DNA from: Flocculibacter collagenilyticus
GTDB lineage: Bacteria > Pseudomonadota > Gammaproteobacteria > Enterobacterales > Alteromonadaceae
NCBI RefSeq assembly: GCF_016469335.1
Contig: NZ_CP059888.1
Coordinates: 1,364,001-1,428,000, forward strand
DNA: 64,000 nt
Direction: 5' to 3'
Every line of letters begins with the position of its first letter. The first letter of the stretch is position 1. Positions 7,656 to 17,552 of this stretch are shown here, piece after piece. The notes beneath the pieces are model-generated. The model saw only the letters and a program-made list of their open reading frames with translations, ran no database searches and had not been told where the DNA came from. A program made the position numbers and the translations under genes.

Positions 7656-9270
7656 TGCTATTTTCCTCGGTTAATTGTTGAGCTGAAAGTTTAATGCGAA
7701 TATTTTTTAATAGTGATTGAAAGTGCTCAAATCGATGGTCTGAGGCATTCAACGTACGGCATGAATTAACGGCCATTGTTAAGAGCGGCTCAAATTCCTT
7801 ATCTATCACTTCTTTAGTTAGCAATTTATACATGGCTTGCATTAAGTTAAGGGCGATGTTGACGTTGTTCTGTGAATTCAAAAATGCTGATTTAAACGCC
7901 AAATAGGCTGCCTCAAAGTTTTTAGCTTGGAAATACTCCATGCCTTTCGCATTTTCGCTGTTTGCTTTAATTGGCTCGTCTTGCGTTATAAATTGAGTGT
8001 GCGGCTCATAAATATTTCGGTATAAATTTTCGATATGTGTATTATCGCTAGCATGCTTATAAGCAAATTTTATTTCATCAAGTAAATAGCTGTGAGGCTT
8101 GTCGGGTAAGTCATGTATTTTGACAACGACATCTGAAAGTAAGGCGTTAGACTTTTCTTTTTGGCTAGTCAAAAGTTGCATCAATCCTGTATGAATGTCC
8201 ATAGCTAATTGTAGCTGGATATCTTTTGGGTTATGCCGATGTGTGACTTTGGTGTGATTACTTAACTCATGAAGCACTCTGCGAGTAGTTACGCCTTTGT
8301 TGCCAATAAATAGTAGCGTTTGAATTTGCGCATATCTTACATAATCAAGCGGTGTTTGTTTTGTGGTGTTTCTACTTAGCCTAATTGCTTGCCGATAAGC
8401 TTTTTGGGCAATCGGTAATTTATGAAATGCCAAAGCCAATTCACCCAATGCTCTTAACCTATTTGGTGCATTAGGGCTTAGTTCTACGGCGTCTGTAAGG
8501 GTGTGAAATGCGGCTTCGTTTTGTCCTGTAGCTTTCTCGCACTCGGCTTTTAAATCATACGCTTCAATTGAGAATTTATTGCGTTCAAGTAACTCTTCTA
8601 ATATATGAATTGCTTCAATATATTGATGTTGATGAATCAAGCATCGCGAATACCCTAATTGGGCCCATGCTTGCGTTCCTTTTAATAGTGCTGTTTGGTA
8701 GATGCTGATGGCACTATCTACTTGATTTAGCTTTAGAAGGCAGTCCGCATGAATTTTATTGCAAGCATTGGCAAGTCTTACATGTTTGGCTGCAACTTGC
8801 TCGCAATGCGCAGCAGCTAACGCAAACTTTTCAGCATTTAGAGCTTTATTAATTGGTTCAAGCAGCTTTTTCTTTGAATAGGCCTTATCTAGTCGCGCTT
8901 TAAGGGTAGATTTGGTGAACGGTTTTACTAAATAGTCATCAGGCTTAAAATCAATGGCACCTGTAACTAAACTGACCGTTGATTCACCAGTTAAAATAAG
9001 AAATAGGGTGTGGGGTTGAAGCAGGCCACGATAGTTTAATTCTTCGTAAACTTGCAGACCGCTAATGCCTTCGCCCAAATTAAAGTCACAAAACACCACG
9101 TCATGATTTGCTTGCGCGTATAACTCAATCGCTTCTTCGCCAGTTGAGCAAGTTTCAATTTGTTTAATACCAATGCTTTCTAACATTTGTTTAATGGCGA
9201 CTCTAAAATCGGCGAAGTCGTCAATAATTAGAAAGTGTTTGTCGATATAGCGGTTTAGCGCACTAGGCAT
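7648..9270 (-). CDS. Receiver-TPR response regulator
   Basis: A 540-residue protein with an N-terminal receiver domain (acidic pair D17/D18, phospho-acceptor D62 in FCDFNLGEG, T94, K116 in LVKPF). About 400 residues of helical TPR-type repeats follow, for example YQTALLKGTQAWAQLGYSRC, AAFHTLTDAVELSPN and YFQAKNFEAAYLAFKSAF. There is no DNA-binding or enzymatic output domain, so the output is probably protein-protein. It is coupled to the soluble kinase gene that overlaps its 3' end. A paralogue with the same layout lies at 39537-41195. Family knowledge is limited to the domains; the pathway is unknown. Confidence 0.9.
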   Translation of the reverse strand: MPSALNRYIDKHFLIIDDFADFRVAIKQMLESIGIKQIETCSTGEEAIELYAQANHDVVFCDFNLGEGISGLQVYEELNYRGLLQPHTLFLILTGESTVSLVTGAIDFKPDDYLVKPFTKSTLKARLDKAYSKKKLLEPINKALNAEKFALAAAHCEQVAAKHVRLANACNKIHADCLLKLNQVDSAISIYQTALLKGTQAWAQLGYSRCLIHQHQYIEAIHILEELLERNKFSIEAYDLKAECEKATGQNEAAFHTLTDAVELSPNAPNRLRALGELALAFHKLPIAQKAYRQAIRLSRNTTKQTPLDYVRYAQIQTLLFIGNKGVTTRRVLHELSNHTKVTHRHNPKDIQLQLAMDIHTGLMQLLTSQKEKSNALLSDVVVKIHDLPDKPHSYLLDEIKFAYKHASDNTHIENLYRNIYEPHTQFITQDEPIKANSENAKGMEYFQAKNFEAAYLAFKSAFLNSQNNVNIALNLMQAMYKLLTKEVIDKEFEPLLTMAVNSCRTLNASDHRFEHFQSLLKNIRIKLSAQQLTEENSNE

Positions 9271-10572
<1,302 letters not shown>

Positions 10573-10618
10573 TAACGAAAATTCAGTGAAACTCTCTAAA
10601 ATTAAGAAGTGATGTAAC

Positions 10619-11179
10619 GTGATTTATCCTTTTGAAGCCCTAACAAAAATACAAATATCTCTATTGGCGTTGGTGTTACTTTTTGCAAGTGCCAATGTAC
10701 AAGCACATGAGTTAACCTCTTCTAAAAAGGCTGGCACAACATCCTCTATGTTAATTGGGGAGGTTTCGAGCGAAAAGTTGCTTAGCGACTACCCTAAGTT
10801 CCAACATCATTATGATTCGTATGAAGTTTCTGAAAGTGATATTGCGTGGTTGAAAAAAATTGAGAAGAAAATTTCAATTATTGTGCTATTTGGTGCATGG
10901 TGCCATGACAGTCAGCGAGAAGTACCACGATTTATAAAGATATTAGAACAGCATCCTAACCCGTTAATTGATGTTCAATATGTTGCGGTTAATTACAAAA
11001 AGCAAGATGAACAAGGGGTAGCGAAAAAACACAAGTTAAAATATACGCCAACGTTTGTAGTGTTAGAGGATGACGTTGAAATAGGCCGTATTGTTGAGCA
11101 ACCTGAATCATCATTAGCGCAAGATTTATTTGTTATCACCAATAATGATGCTCAGGAAAAGTTACTTAGCGCAATGTAA
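10619..11179 (+). CDS. Secreted thioredoxin-fold protein with a single active-site Cys
   Basis: The 186-residue protein has a signal peptide (about residues 12-29, ending VQAHE) and a thioredoxin fold. The active-site segment IIVLFGAWCHDSQREVPRF has WCHDS in place of CxxC, so only the first cysteine is present. A cis-Pro segment (KYTPTFVVLEDD) follows. A single-Cys site argues against classical disulfide oxidoreductase cycling. GTG 10619 is the start needed to keep the signal peptide, because no ATG occurs before about residue 44. It follows cysB by 46 bases and may be co-transcribed. Its stop is one base from the stop of the MerR gene. Confidence 0.8.
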   Translation: MIYPFEALTKIQISLLALVLLFASANVQAHELTSSKKAGTTSSMLIGEVSSEKLLSDYPKFQHHYDSYEVSESDIAWLKKIEKKISIIVLFGAWCHDSQREVPRFIKILEQHPNPLIDVQYVAVNYKKQDEQGVAKKHKLKYTPTFVVLEDDVEIGRIVEQPESSLAQDLFVITNNDAQEKLLSAM

Positions 11180-11180
11180 G

Positions 11181-11627
11181 TTACTTGGCGCTTTTATTTA
11201 AATGTCTTCTTTTATCTTCAAGTAGTTGTGCTTTTGCTGCCTTGGTGACAAGTGCTTGAAACTTAGGGCATGTCAGTTGGTTTTCTTCAGGGCAGTTAGC
11301 AACGTGGCGCAGCCCGTCACGCATGGCCGATAATTGTTGAATTTTTCTTTCTAAATGCTCTGCCTTTGTAAGAAGCTGATCTCTGTTAATGGTTGGCGTG
11401 CCATTGGGTGAAAACATGCCAGCAATCTCATCTAAAGCAAACCCCGCATATCGAGCAAGTGATATTAATGACAGTTGCTCAATAACACTCGATTTAAACA
11501 CTCTGGTAATGCCTTTTCTGCCTATTGATGAAATTAGCCCTTTCTCTTCGTAAAAGCGCAGTGTGGGCGTCGGAATGCCACATTGAATTGAGACCTCTCT
11601 GATGGTTAATTCGGTTTTATTATTCAT
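11181..11627 (-). CDS. MerR-family transcriptional regulator
   Basis: The 148-residue protein has a MerR winged helix (LTIREVSIQCGIPTPTLRFYEEKGLI), a second helix-turn-helix region (ISLARYAGFALDEIAGMF), a dimerisation coiled coil, and a C-terminal cysteine pair in the form CPEENQLTCPKF. The Cys-x7-Cys spacing is like the metal loop of CueR, but the same spacing also occurs in non-metal MerR relatives, so metal sensing is only a possibility. It is divergent from the MFS exporter gene, and a near-perfect palindrome sits inside a 19-bp-spaced promoter between them. Regulation of the exporter-cupin operon is therefore well supported. Confidence 0.9.
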   Translation of the reverse strand: MNNKTELTIREVSIQCGIPTPTLRFYEEKGLISSIGRKGITRVFKSSVIEQLSLISLARYAGFALDEIAGMFSPNGTPTINRDQLLTKAEHLERKIQQLSAMRDGLRHVANCPEENQLTCPKFQALVTKAAKAQLLEDKRRHLNKSAK

Positions 11628-11652
11628 ATCACTACCTTCTTTTAGTTCTTAC

Positions 11653-11683
11653 TTGACCTAAAGTTAACTTGAGGTTTTATCAT
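11653..11683 (+). promoter_or_regulatory. MerR-type promoter/operator of the exporter operon
   Basis: A -35 element TTGACC (11653-11658) and a -10 element TATCAT (11678-11683) are separated by 19 bp. That over-long spacer is the hallmark of promoters that MerR proteins distort to activate. A 20-bp dyad at 11656-11675 (ACCTA, AAGTTAACTT, GAGGT; one mismatched pair) overlaps the spacer. Transcription would run toward the MFS gene at 11723. The same dyad lies about 28 bp from the merR-type gene start and could autoregulate it. Confidence 0.85.
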
Positions 11684-11722
11684 AGCTATCCAGTAAACTA
11701 TTTTCCATAGAGAAAAATAACT

Positions 11723-13165
11723 GTGATAGAAAAGTCAAACAATACCCCAGCATTACGTCAGCCTATTTCTTCAAGTGTTGGTATCACCGTAGTGCTAGCC
11801 ATGACGGTATTTATTACGTCACTTGCGATTAGTAGCGTGAACATTATCTTACCTAGATTAGTGGGAGCGTTAGGTTCAAATTTTGAAGACGTTCAATGGG
11901 TAACAATTGCCTATATGCTTTCTTTAACTCCTACTTTAATAATTACTGGTCAGTTAAGTGATACGCTCGGTCGTAAGCCACTGTTTTTATTAGGGCTCAT
12001 CATATTCACTCTTTCTGCGGGAATGTGTGGGTTGATAGATAATTTAGGGTTGCTAATTACAGTAAGAGCAATACAAGGGGTGGGTGGTGCAATCTTAATT
12101 ACCCTTACGTTGGCAATTATTAGTGATGTTTTTCCTAAGCGTAACGTTGCCGCAGTTATCGGGTTAACAGGAAGTATGTCTGCCTTAGGTACTGCTCTTG
12201 GGCCTGTTATCAGCGGCATACTTGCCGACTTAATTAACTGGCAGAGCGTTTTTTTAATAAAAGCGTTTTTAGGTGGTGTCACCTTCCTGATAGCTTACAA
12301 GTACTTACCTGACATACCTAATCCACACCGTGCGCAAACCAAAAAGAAATTTTCTGTTGATTACCTAGGTATTGTCTTACTTTTTTTATCCATTGTTATT
12401 TACACCTTTAGCCTTAAAGAGGCAGTGCATATTGTTAGTGCGAAAAGCGTCGGTTTATTCTTTGTTTCGATGTTGTTCTTGTGGCTTTTTATTCATGCGG
12501 AAAAGCAGGCCCAATCTCCGTTGATCAATTTTACTTTGTTTAGTAACGGTGAACGTGTAACCAGCCTATTTAGTAATTTAATGGTATCGACGGTGGCGAT
12601 GACTTCGATGGTTATCGGACCGTTTTATTTATCAATTGCACTACAGCTTAGTTTGGTTCACATAGGCTTTGTGATTGCCGTTAGTCCTTGTGCGGTTGCG
12701 ATAACATCATCAATAGTTGGACGTTTTGCCACTGTTGATAAATTAACAGACATCATTTTAACGGGTCTATTTATTATGGTGCTTGGCACATTCTGCATGA
12801 CGCAGTTAACTGTGGAGCATGGTTTAGTGGGTTATATGGCTTGCACGGTTGTTATATCAATTGGTTATGCCATTTTTTTATCTGCGAATAACACATTTAC
12901 GATGATTAATGCGCCTGCGAATTCTCGCGGTAGCGTATCAGGCATATTAAACCTATCAAGAATGCTTGGCTTACTCACCGGCGCTTCGCTAATGAGTTCA
13001 ATTTTTGCCAGCAACTCTGGCATGACAAGTACTTCAGTGACTCATTCTCAACTGATAGAGGCCGGGTTGCATTCAGCTTACTACTTAGCATGTTTGTTAT
13101 TGGTAGTCGCAATATTGGCTCAAATAACTGCACGTATAACAACACCTATAACAACAAGACATTAA
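11723..13165 (+). CDS. MFS drug-efflux-type transporter (DHA2 family)
   Basis: A 480-residue, very hydrophobic protein with about 14 predicted membrane helices and family motifs: DVQWVTIAYMLSLTPTLIITGQLSDTLGRKPLF (motif A, GxLsDxxGRkp) and SALGTALGPVISGILADLINWQSVFLI (motif C, GxxxGPxxGG-like). This is the layout of EmrB/QacA-type drug:H+ antiporters in the inner membrane; substrate unknown. The start is GTG 11723, placed 40 bases after the -10 of the MerR-type promoter. It is followed by the cupin gene 33 bases downstream, probably in one operon. Confidence 0.88.
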   Translation: MIEKSNNTPALRQPISSSVGITVVLAMTVFITSLAISSVNIILPRLVGALGSNFEDVQWVTIAYMLSLTPTLIITGQLSDTLGRKPLFLLGLIIFTLSAGMCGLIDNLGLLITVRAIQGVGGAILITLTLAIISDVFPKRNVAAVIGLTGSMSALGTALGPVISGILADLINWQSVFLIKAFLGGVTFLIAYKYLPDIPNPHRAQTKKKFSVDYLGIVLLFLSIVIYTFSLKEAVHIVSAKSVGLFFVSMLFLWLFIHAEKQAQSPLINFTLFSNGERVTSLFSNLMVSTVAMTSMVIGPFYLSIALQLSLVHIGFVIAVSPCAVAITSSIVGRFATVDKLTDIILTGLFIMVLGTFCMTQLTVEHGLVGYMACTVVISIGYAIFLSANNTFTMINAPANSRGSVSGILNLSRMLGLLTGASLMSSIFASNSGMTSTSVTHSQLIEAGLHSAYYLACLLLVVAILAQITARITTPITTRH

Positions 13166-13197
13166 TTCACAATGATAAACGTATAGAGGGAAAAATA

Positions 13198-13713
13198 ATG
13201 ATTAAACATTCTTTAAGACATTTTATAACAGAGATTGCACAATGTTGGAGCGGATTAAACAGCGAAACAGTGAGTAAGAGCAGAGCATTGCTTAGCGAAC
13301 TTGCTAAAGCACCCTCGACAGAGCCTTGGCTTGTACAGTTACATGAGAAGAAGGAGGAAAGCATTGAATTATATCGAGACGAGGTGCATGGCTTTATTCT
13401 TTTAGCGCATGTTGAAAGACAAGGTAAATACAGAGTGCCACACAATCATGGTGCAGGCTGGGTGTTGTATGCTATTCAGCATGGTCGTATGGCAATGTCG
13501 ACATATAGTTCGGTTACCAATCAAAGTGGCAAAACGCATTTGGTAAGTCGCGGTGAAGAGTTAATTACCGTGGGTGGCTGTAAGGCATTTTTGCCCGGCG
13601 ATATTCATGATACTGAATGTTTATCAGATTATGTATTAATGTTTAGATTAACGAGTTGTGATTTTAAAAAGGAAAAATCGGAAGGGCGGTTGATTCAATA
13701 TTTATCAGAGTAA
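13198..13713 (+). CDS. Cupin protein, cysteine-dioxygenase-like
   Basis: A 171-residue protein with a cupin core. The first metal-binding motif is seen as RVPHNHGAGWVLYAIQHG and the second as FLPGDIHDTE, giving His, His and His ligands as in cysteine-dioxygenase-like cupins. The N-terminal 60 residues are helical. The substrate is not known. ATG 13198 was chosen over an in-frame start at 13090 because GAGGG lies just upstream and the longer form would overlap the transporter end. It is the second gene of the MerR-controlled operon, which suggests that it modifies or senses the exported compound (inference). Confidence 0.8.
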   Translation: MIKHSLRHFITEIAQCWSGLNSETVSKSRALLSELAKAPSTEPWLVQLHEKKEESIELYRDEVHGFILLAHVERQGKYRVPHNHGAGWVLYAIQHGRMAMSTYSSVTNQSGKTHLVSRGEELITVGGCKAFLPGDIHDTECLSDYVLMFRLTSCDFKKEKSEGRLIQYLSE

Positions 13714-13750
13714 AATAACGCAGCGACTTTAATGTAATACTGCGTTATTT
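13713..13750. terminator. Bidirectional terminator-like hairpin
   Basis: A perfect 11-bp stem (AAATAACGCAG at 13713-13723 paired with CTGCGTTATTT at 13740-13750) with a 16-nt loop lies between the convergent cupin and sdaA genes. The A/T-rich arms provide a U-rich end in both directions. It begins at the last base of the cupin stop codon. Confidence 0.65.
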
Positions 13751-13796
13751 ATTTAACTTTTAAGAAGTAACTTTTAAAGAAGTAAGAAATGCAGTA

Positions 13797-15173
13797 TTAA
13801 CACTCAATAATATTAACTGCTAGGCCACCGCGAGCGGTTTCTTTGTACTTGGTTTTCATATCGTTGCCGGTATCCCACATGGTTTTGATAACTTTATCTA
13901 ACGATACCTTATGTTCGCCAGTACCACGTAATGCCAATCGAGACGCGTTTATCGCTTTTACCGCTCCCATTGCGTTGCGTTCAATGCAAGGTACTTGCAC
14001 TAACCCGCCAACAGGGTCGCACGTTAACCCTAAGTTGTGCTCCATGCCAATTTCAGCGGCATTTTCTACATTGTCCACGCTACCGCCAACAATTTCGGTT
14101 AATGCACCAGCAGCCATTGAACATGCAACACCAACTTCGCCTTGGCAGCCAACTTCAGCACCCGAAATAGATGCGTTCTTTTTATATAAGATCCCAATTG
14201 CTGCTGCAGTGAGTAAGTAGCGTACTGCAATTGTATCGTCCACTTCTTTAACAAACTTATCATAATACATGAGTACCGCAGGGATAATGCCAGCAGCGCC
14301 ATTGGTGGGTGCGGTAACAACTCGACCACCAGCAGCGTTCTCTTCATTCACAGCAAGTGCAAATAAATTTACCCAGTCCATTGCTTGTAGTGGGTCGTTG
14401 CTGTTTTCACAATTTAAGCGGTGATATAAGCTGGGCGCTCTGCGTTTTACTTTTAATCCGCCAGGTAATATACCTTCGGTATTTATTCCACGCGAAACAC
14501 AAGCCTTCATGGTGTGCCAAATTTGTACCAATCGTTCTCTTATTTCGGCTTCTGGTAATACCGACTTTTCATTCTTCATCATTAATGCTGAAATGCTTAA
14601 GCCGTGTTCTTTGCAAAGTGAAACTAATTCTGCTGCCGTTTCAAATGGATACGGAGGACAATGAGACTCTTCAAAATCAAGCGCTTTGTTTTTCTCACTT
14701 TCAAAGTTATCAGCATTGACAATGAAGCCACCACCAATGGAGTAATAACTTTCAGCCAGAATAACTTCTTCACCTTTATAAGCAAATAACGTCATACCAT
14801 TGGCGTGGCCTGGCAATGATTTTCTTCGATGAAAGACAATTGCACCCTGTTTAGGGAATGCGACATATTTTTGATTATTAAGATTTAGCGACTCGGTCTG
14901 CGCAACATTTTCTAATAAACTATCAATCATTTCAGGATCAATAGATTCTGGTAAATATCCTAATAAGCCTAAGATAACGGCTTTACCTGTACCGTGGCCT
15001 ACTCCTGTTTGTCCTAATGAACCGAATAACTCTGCTTTTACCGATGTAACCTCGTTTAAGAGGTTTTTTTCAGTCAATGTTTCGCAAAATTTTACTGACG
15101 CGCGCATCGGCCCTACGGTGTGAGAGCTTGATGGACCAATGCCAATGCTGAACATGTCAAATACACTAATCAT
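13797..15173 (-). CDS. sdaA: L-serine ammonia-lyase, single-chain Fe-S type
   Basis: A 458-residue enzyme of the type that deaminates L-serine to pyruvate and ammonia using a [4Fe-4S] cluster. The N-terminal domain starts with [23 protein letters not shown], the family signature. The C-terminal catalytic domain carries the cluster cysteines in [42 protein letters not shown] and nearby segments. Length and both domains match E. coli SdaA/SdaB, and the choice of sdaA over sdaB is arbitrary. It is convergent with the cupin gene and lies downstream of, and on the same strand as, the nudix gene with an 85-bp gap. Confidence 0.95.
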   Translation of the reverse strand: MISVFDMFSIGIGPSSSHTVGPMRASVKFCETLTEKNLLNEVTSVKAELFGSLGQTGVGHGTGKAVILGLLGYLPESIDPEMIDSLLENVAQTESLNLNNQKYVAFPKQGAIVFHRRKSLPGHANGMTLFAYKGEEVILAESYYSIGGGFIVNADNFESEKNKALDFEESHCPPYPFETAAELVSLCKEHGLSISALMMKNEKSVLPEAEIRERLVQIWHTMKACVSRGINTEGILPGGLKVKRRAPSLYHRLNCENSNDPLQAMDWVNLFALAVNEENAAGGRVVTAPTNGAAGIIPAVLMYYDKFVKEVDDTIAVRYLLTAAAIGILYKKNASISGAEVGCQGEVGVACSMAAGALTEIVGGSVDNVENAAEIGMEHNLGLTCDPVGGLVQVPCIERNAMGAVKAINASRLALRGTGEHKVSLDKVIKTMWDTGNDMKTKYKETARGGLAVNIIEC

Positions 15174-15258
15174 AAATCTTCTAATCGTTTGGTATAACTT
15201 CGGCGCGTATAATAAACCTTAGCACAGCATTTGTAACTAAGATAAAGACTGGTCGGGC

Positions 15259-15834
15259 TTATTGGTATTCAATTTGATGAATCAGTTGGTTAAGCATGGC
15301 CGCGGTTGCGCCCCAAATAAACTTATCATTATAAGGCATAAAGTGGATAGGGTATTGTTGGCCAAGCCGATGTACCATAAGTTGATGTTGGTTTTGGCGA
15401 TAAAGAAAGAACTCAAAGGGAACTTCAAACGCATCAACCACTTCATTTTCGTCGTTTACGCTTTCGTAACCACTTTCAATTACTCCAATGACTGGCGTGA
15501 TCATATATCCTGAAATAGTTGCATATTGCGGCAACACGCCAATAACGTTGACATGTTCGCGTGAAATTTGGATTTCTTCTTCAGTTTCACGCAACGCGGT
15601 GTCTACAACTGAATTATCATAAGGCTCGGCTCGTCCACCCGGAAAACTAATTTGCCCAGGATGATGCTTTAAATGTGCAGCACGTTTTGTGAGTAAGATA
15701 GATAATGAAGTGCCATGATCAATTAATGGAATGAGGACACTCGCTTGCCTTAATTTAGGCTGCTTGTGAAAAGGAGTTACAATGCCTTCGGGTTGAAATA
15801 AATTAAAACGAGTAATGAATTCCTCAAGCGTCAT
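15259..15834 (-). CDS. nudL: Nudix CoA pyrophosphatase
   Basis: A 191-residue Nudix hydrolase with a full Nudix box, GGRAEPYDNSVVDTALREtEEEI (G-x5-E-x7-REUxEExGU form). Upstream it has the RQASVLIPLIDH...LLTKRAAHLKHHPGQISFPGG stretch typical of the CoA-pyrophosphatase (YeaB/NudL) subfamily, which cleaves CoA to phosphopantetheine and 3',5'-ADP. It starts two bases after the pabB stop with a ribosome site inside the pabB end, as in E. coli where pabB and yeaB/nudL are also neighbours. Confidence 0.92.
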   Translation of the reverse strand: MTLEEFITRFNLFQPEGIVTPFHKQPKLRQASVLIPLIDHGTSLSILLTKRAAHLKHHPGQISFPGGRAEPYDNSVVDTALRETEEEIQISREHVNVIGVLPQYATISGYMITPVIGVIESGYESVNDENEVVDAFEVPFEFFLYRQNQHQLMVHRLGQQYPIHFMPYNDKFIWGATAAMLNQLIHQIEYQ

Positions 15835-15836
15835 AA

Positions 15837-17261
15837 TTAGTTGCTTTCCAATTTATTCAAACTTGCTAATACAGGTAAAATCTTATTTACTTTATCATAG
15901 GTTTCTTGATATTCACTATGCATAACTGAATCTGCCACTAAGCCGCCGCCAGCCCAACAAAATAGCGTATTATCTTTAGCTACAAGTGTACGAATAGTAA
16001 TACTGGTGTCCATATTACCTGTTGCACAAATATAACCAATAGAGCCGCAATACACTGTTCTGCAATGAGGCTCTAACTCCTCAATGATCTCCATGGCTCT
16101 AATTTTAGGTGCGCCCGTAATGGACCCGCCAGGAAATGCAGCTCTTAACAAGTCGCAGGCAGTATTAGGTTGTGCAATTTCACCTACTACCGTACTCACT
16201 AAATGATGGACTGCAGGAAAACTCTCAATCTCAAATAAATGTGGCACTTTTACCGTGCCTGGCTGACTCACTTTACTGATATCGTTTCTTAATAAATCAA
16301 CAATCATGACATTTTCAGCACGATCTTTCTCTGCGGCTTTTAACTCTGCTGCTAATGCGTTGTCTTGTTCTGCGTTGGTGGAGCGTGGGCGTGTTCCCTT
16401 AATCGGCTTCGTTTGAATAGTCTGACCGTTTAACTGTAAAAAGCGTTCAGGGCTAATGCTCAAGATACTGAACTCGTCGAACGATAAAAAGGCAGAAAAA
16501 GGTGCACGATTTTCTTTTCGTAATAAACGATATGCTTGCCACTCATCCCCAGAGTACGACGCAGAGAACCGTTGTGCTAAATTGATTTGGTAACAATCAC
16601 CTTCGCGAATATAACGCTGAACCGCATTAAATTTATTCTCGTAATCTTTTGCGGACATGTTAGCTGACCATTGATCAGTGATATAAAAAGTTTGATTTAT
16701 ATTTATATGTTGCTGTGTAAGCAGTTGCTGTGAAATATCGTCAAACCGCTGTTGCGCATTATCGGAATGGTCAATCAACCATAACGTGCGCGTTTTGTTG
16801 TCGTATATAAGCGCCCAATGATAAATGCCAACAGCCATGTCAGGAATATTGATATCGTTATTTGCATGCTGCGGCAGTTTTTCAATGTATCGTCCAGTAT
16901 CATAGCCAAAGTAGCCTAATGCACCACCTAAAAAAGGTAATTGGCTAGCATCATTATCCAAGGCATTGGCAGGCCGTTTTACTTGATAGAGGCCCGCTTT
17001 CTTTAAGGTGGTATTTATTGCCGAAAAGGGGTCTGATTCAACGTCATGGCCATCTATAAATACACGGTTATTTTTGGCTTCAACTTTATGAATAGGTGCA
17101 GCAACAAGAATGTCATACTGGCTATTTACATGGTTGCTGTTGGCTGAATCAAGCAACATGGCCCATGGTAAGTCTTTAAATAATGGAAAAACGCACGATA
17201 AGTCGGTAATTGAGTGTGTAATGGCACGGTCGAACGACTGGATGAAAATGGGTTTTGACAT
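15837..17261 (-). CDS. pabB: Aminodeoxychorismate synthase component I
   Basis: A 474-residue chorismate-binding enzyme of the TrpE/PabB family. It converts chorismate with ammonia to 4-amino-4-deoxychorismate for folate synthesis. The N-terminal domain has FLGGALGYFGYDTGRYIE; the catalytic core has IREGDCYQINLAQRF, SPERFL, TKPIKGTRPRS, NVMIVDLLRNDISKV and AAFPGGSITGAPKIRAMEII near the C-terminus, all family signatures. Only component I is visible here; the glutaminase pabA is elsewhere. It precedes nudL on the same strand with a two-base gap, so the two are coupled. Confidence 0.95.
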   Translation of the reverse strand: MSKPIFIQSFDRAITHSITDLSCVFPLFKDLPWAMLLDSANSNHVNSQYDILVAAPIHKVEAKNNRVFIDGHDVESDPFSAINTTLKKAGLYQVKRPANALDNDASQLPFLGGALGYFGYDTGRYIEKLPQHANNDINIPDMAVGIYHWALIYDNKTRTLWLIDHSDNAQQRFDDISQQLLTQQHININQTFYITDQWSANMSAKDYENKFNAVQRYIREGDCYQINLAQRFSASYSGDEWQAYRLLRKENRAPFSAFLSFDEFSILSISPERFLQLNGQTIQTKPIKGTRPRSTNAEQDNALAAELKAAEKDRAENVMIVDLLRNDISKVSQPGTVKVPHLFEIESFPAVHHLVSTVVGEIAQPNTACDLLRAAFPGGSITGAPKIRAMEIIEELEPHCRTVYCGSIGYICATGNMDTSITIRTLVAKDNTLFCWAGGGLVADSVMHSEYQETYDKVNKILPVLASLNKLESN

Positions 17262-17552
17262 GTTATTCGTTACTAAATTTGGTCATTGATACCTAAGAAA
17301 CTTATTTGCTGTAGATACGGTAATCGTTATCTTCAATTTCTTTAGGTATATATGGTTAAAGGCTATTTTAGATTGTAGTACTAGCCGCAAAATGCCAAGC
17401 AGGTTATCATATTCGCCTTATTTTAACGAGATATCTTAGGGTACACCCTAGTATCTACTATTTTTAGTGGTTTAAGGTTAATTAAACCATCATTAATAAG
17501 AATACTAATACTATTATTTAAAAGCACATTTAAATACGTGGAAGGGCTCATT

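Noticed and set aside
10619-11179. Classical thioredoxin with a CxxC site
   Set aside because: The active site reads WCHDS, so only one cysteine is present.
14357-14719. 120-residue ORF on the plus strand inside sdaA
   Set aside because: It is antisense to well-conserved L-serine ammonia-lyase codons and has no recognisable domain.
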